From the NCBI GenBank assembly GCA_028825345.1, contig JAPKAJ010000026.1, positions 1 through 14,994 on the forward strand: a stretch of 14,994 nt of DNA. Direction: 5' to 3'. The DNA comes from Arenicellales bacterium. Lineage in GTDB: Bacteria > Pseudomonadota > Gammaproteobacteria > Arenicellales > UBA868. The notes beneath the pieces are model-generated. The model had not been told where the DNA came from. It saw only the letters and a program-made list of their open reading frames with translations, and ran no database searches. Position 1 is the first letter of the stretch. Each line of letters starts with the position of its first letter. Both the position numbers and the translations under genes were made by a program. This document shows, piece by piece, positions 14,502-14,994 of the stretch.

Positions 14502-14994
14502 ATGCCGCTGATTGAGCGTGCCAACAGCGTTTTGGTGGTTGTGGATGTACAGGATACTTTCCTTTGCAAATTGCCATTGCACGAGCGTGAGGCGCTAGTC
14601 GCGCGTATTGCCTGGATCATGCAAGTGGCAATAGCTCTTGAAATTCCCATAGTTGCAACCGCAGAGGACGTATCCGACACCGTCGAATTGCTGCCATTGC
14701 TCAAAAATCTTCTGCCGCCTGGCCAGTGTGTTTTCAACAAGATGGTTTTCAGTCTGTATGGGCAGCACGATATCCGTCAAGCGATAGAGGCCTTAGGCAA
14801 AACTGACGTAGTGCTTGTGGGCCAGGAGACTGACGTGTGCATTTCCCAATCGGCCATAGACCTACGGGATGCCGGTTACCAAGTTTGGGTTGCCGATGAT
14901 GCGACTGCCTCGCCCTGGCCGCATCATGACGCCGGGCTGAGACGGATGGAGAATGGTGGCGTCGTTATCAGCAATATTAAGGGCATCTATTACG
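14502..14994 (+). CDS. Isochorismatase-family cysteine hydrolase, 3' end missing
   Basis: The frame from the ATG at 14502 is open to the window edge and gives 164 residues; the family is usually 180-210, so little is missing. The catalytic triad of the superfamily is visible: D15 in VLVVVDVQD, K80 in VFNKMVFS and C113 in GQETDVCISQSA. The strand-helix order of the alpha/beta fold (VLVVVDV, IPIVAT, DVVLVGQETDV, YQVWVADDAT) is complete. Members hydrolyse isochorismate, nicotinamide, N-carbamoyl compounds or other amides; the substrate here is unknown. It is 18 bp downstream of the hydroxyacid dehydrogenase gene and probably co-transcribed. Only a weak ribosome site (GAAGAAA) precedes it. Confidence 0.88.
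   Translation, partial: MPLIERANSVLVVVDVQDTFLCKLPLHEREALVARIAWIMQVAIALEIPIVATAEDVSDTVELLPLLKNLLPPGQCVFNKMVFSLYGQHDIRQAIEALGKTDVVLVGQETDVCISQSAIDLRDAGYQVWVADDATASPWPHHDAGLRRMENGGVVISNIKGIYY

Overview
The window looks like a chromosomal segment of a gammaproteobacterium. Two things point there: the tight xseB-ispA-dxs order, which is typical of that class, and a 630-residue ParE that is collinear with the enterobacterial protein. Base composition looks moderately GC-rich and even throughout. I see no tRNA, rRNA, CRISPR array, insertion sequence or phage gene. The genus cannot be set from the sequence.

Layout. (1) Positions 1-2515, minus strand: the isoprenoid precursor operon xseB > ispA > dxs, with dxs cut by the left edge. 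(2) Positions 2516-2829: a divergent intergenic region with a candidate promoter for xseB. (3) Positions 2830-4722, plus strand: parE (topoisomerase IV subunit B). (4) Positions 4764-6574, minus strand: a two-gene unit of a UPF0104/flippase-like membrane protein followed by a GNAT acetyltransferase. (5) Positions 6695-12191, plus strand: the centrepiece, an operon for a tungsten-type aldehyde oxidoreductase. Its order is a four-cluster ferredoxin subunit (AorA), the W-bis-pterin catalytic subunit (AorB), an FAD/NAD subunit (AorC), a MoaD-like sulfur carrier, an unrecognised 101-residue protein ending in Gly-Gly-Gly, and MoaA. (6) Positions 12204-13524, minus strand: a GNAT acetyltransferase followed by MoeB, which meets moaA tail to tail. 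(7) Positions 13587-14994, plus strand: a beta-hydroxyacid dehydrogenase and an isochorismatase-family hydrolase cut by the right edge.

How the central genes fit together. AorB should oxidise aldehydes to acids (or run in reverse) at a metal-pterin centre. AorA carries electrons through four [4Fe-4S] clusters to the FAD of AorC, which exchanges them with NAD+. This matches the three-subunit enzyme known from Aromatoleum aromaticum. The downstream genes supply the pterin cofactor: MoaA starts the pathway from GTP, the MoaD-like protein carries the sulfur, and MoeB (opposite strand) activates MoaD. MoaC, MoaE, MoeA/MogA and a tungstate transporter are not in the window.

Most interesting signals: a LysR-type ATAC-N7-GTAT dyad with a third helically phased half-site just upstream of the aor promoter; a perfect 10-bp hairpin without a U tract between aorB and aorC, which may let AorAB be made in excess of AorC; the 101-residue protein with a second glycine tail beside MoaD; and strong ribosome sites on aorABC contrasted with GTG or weak starts on the cofactor genes.
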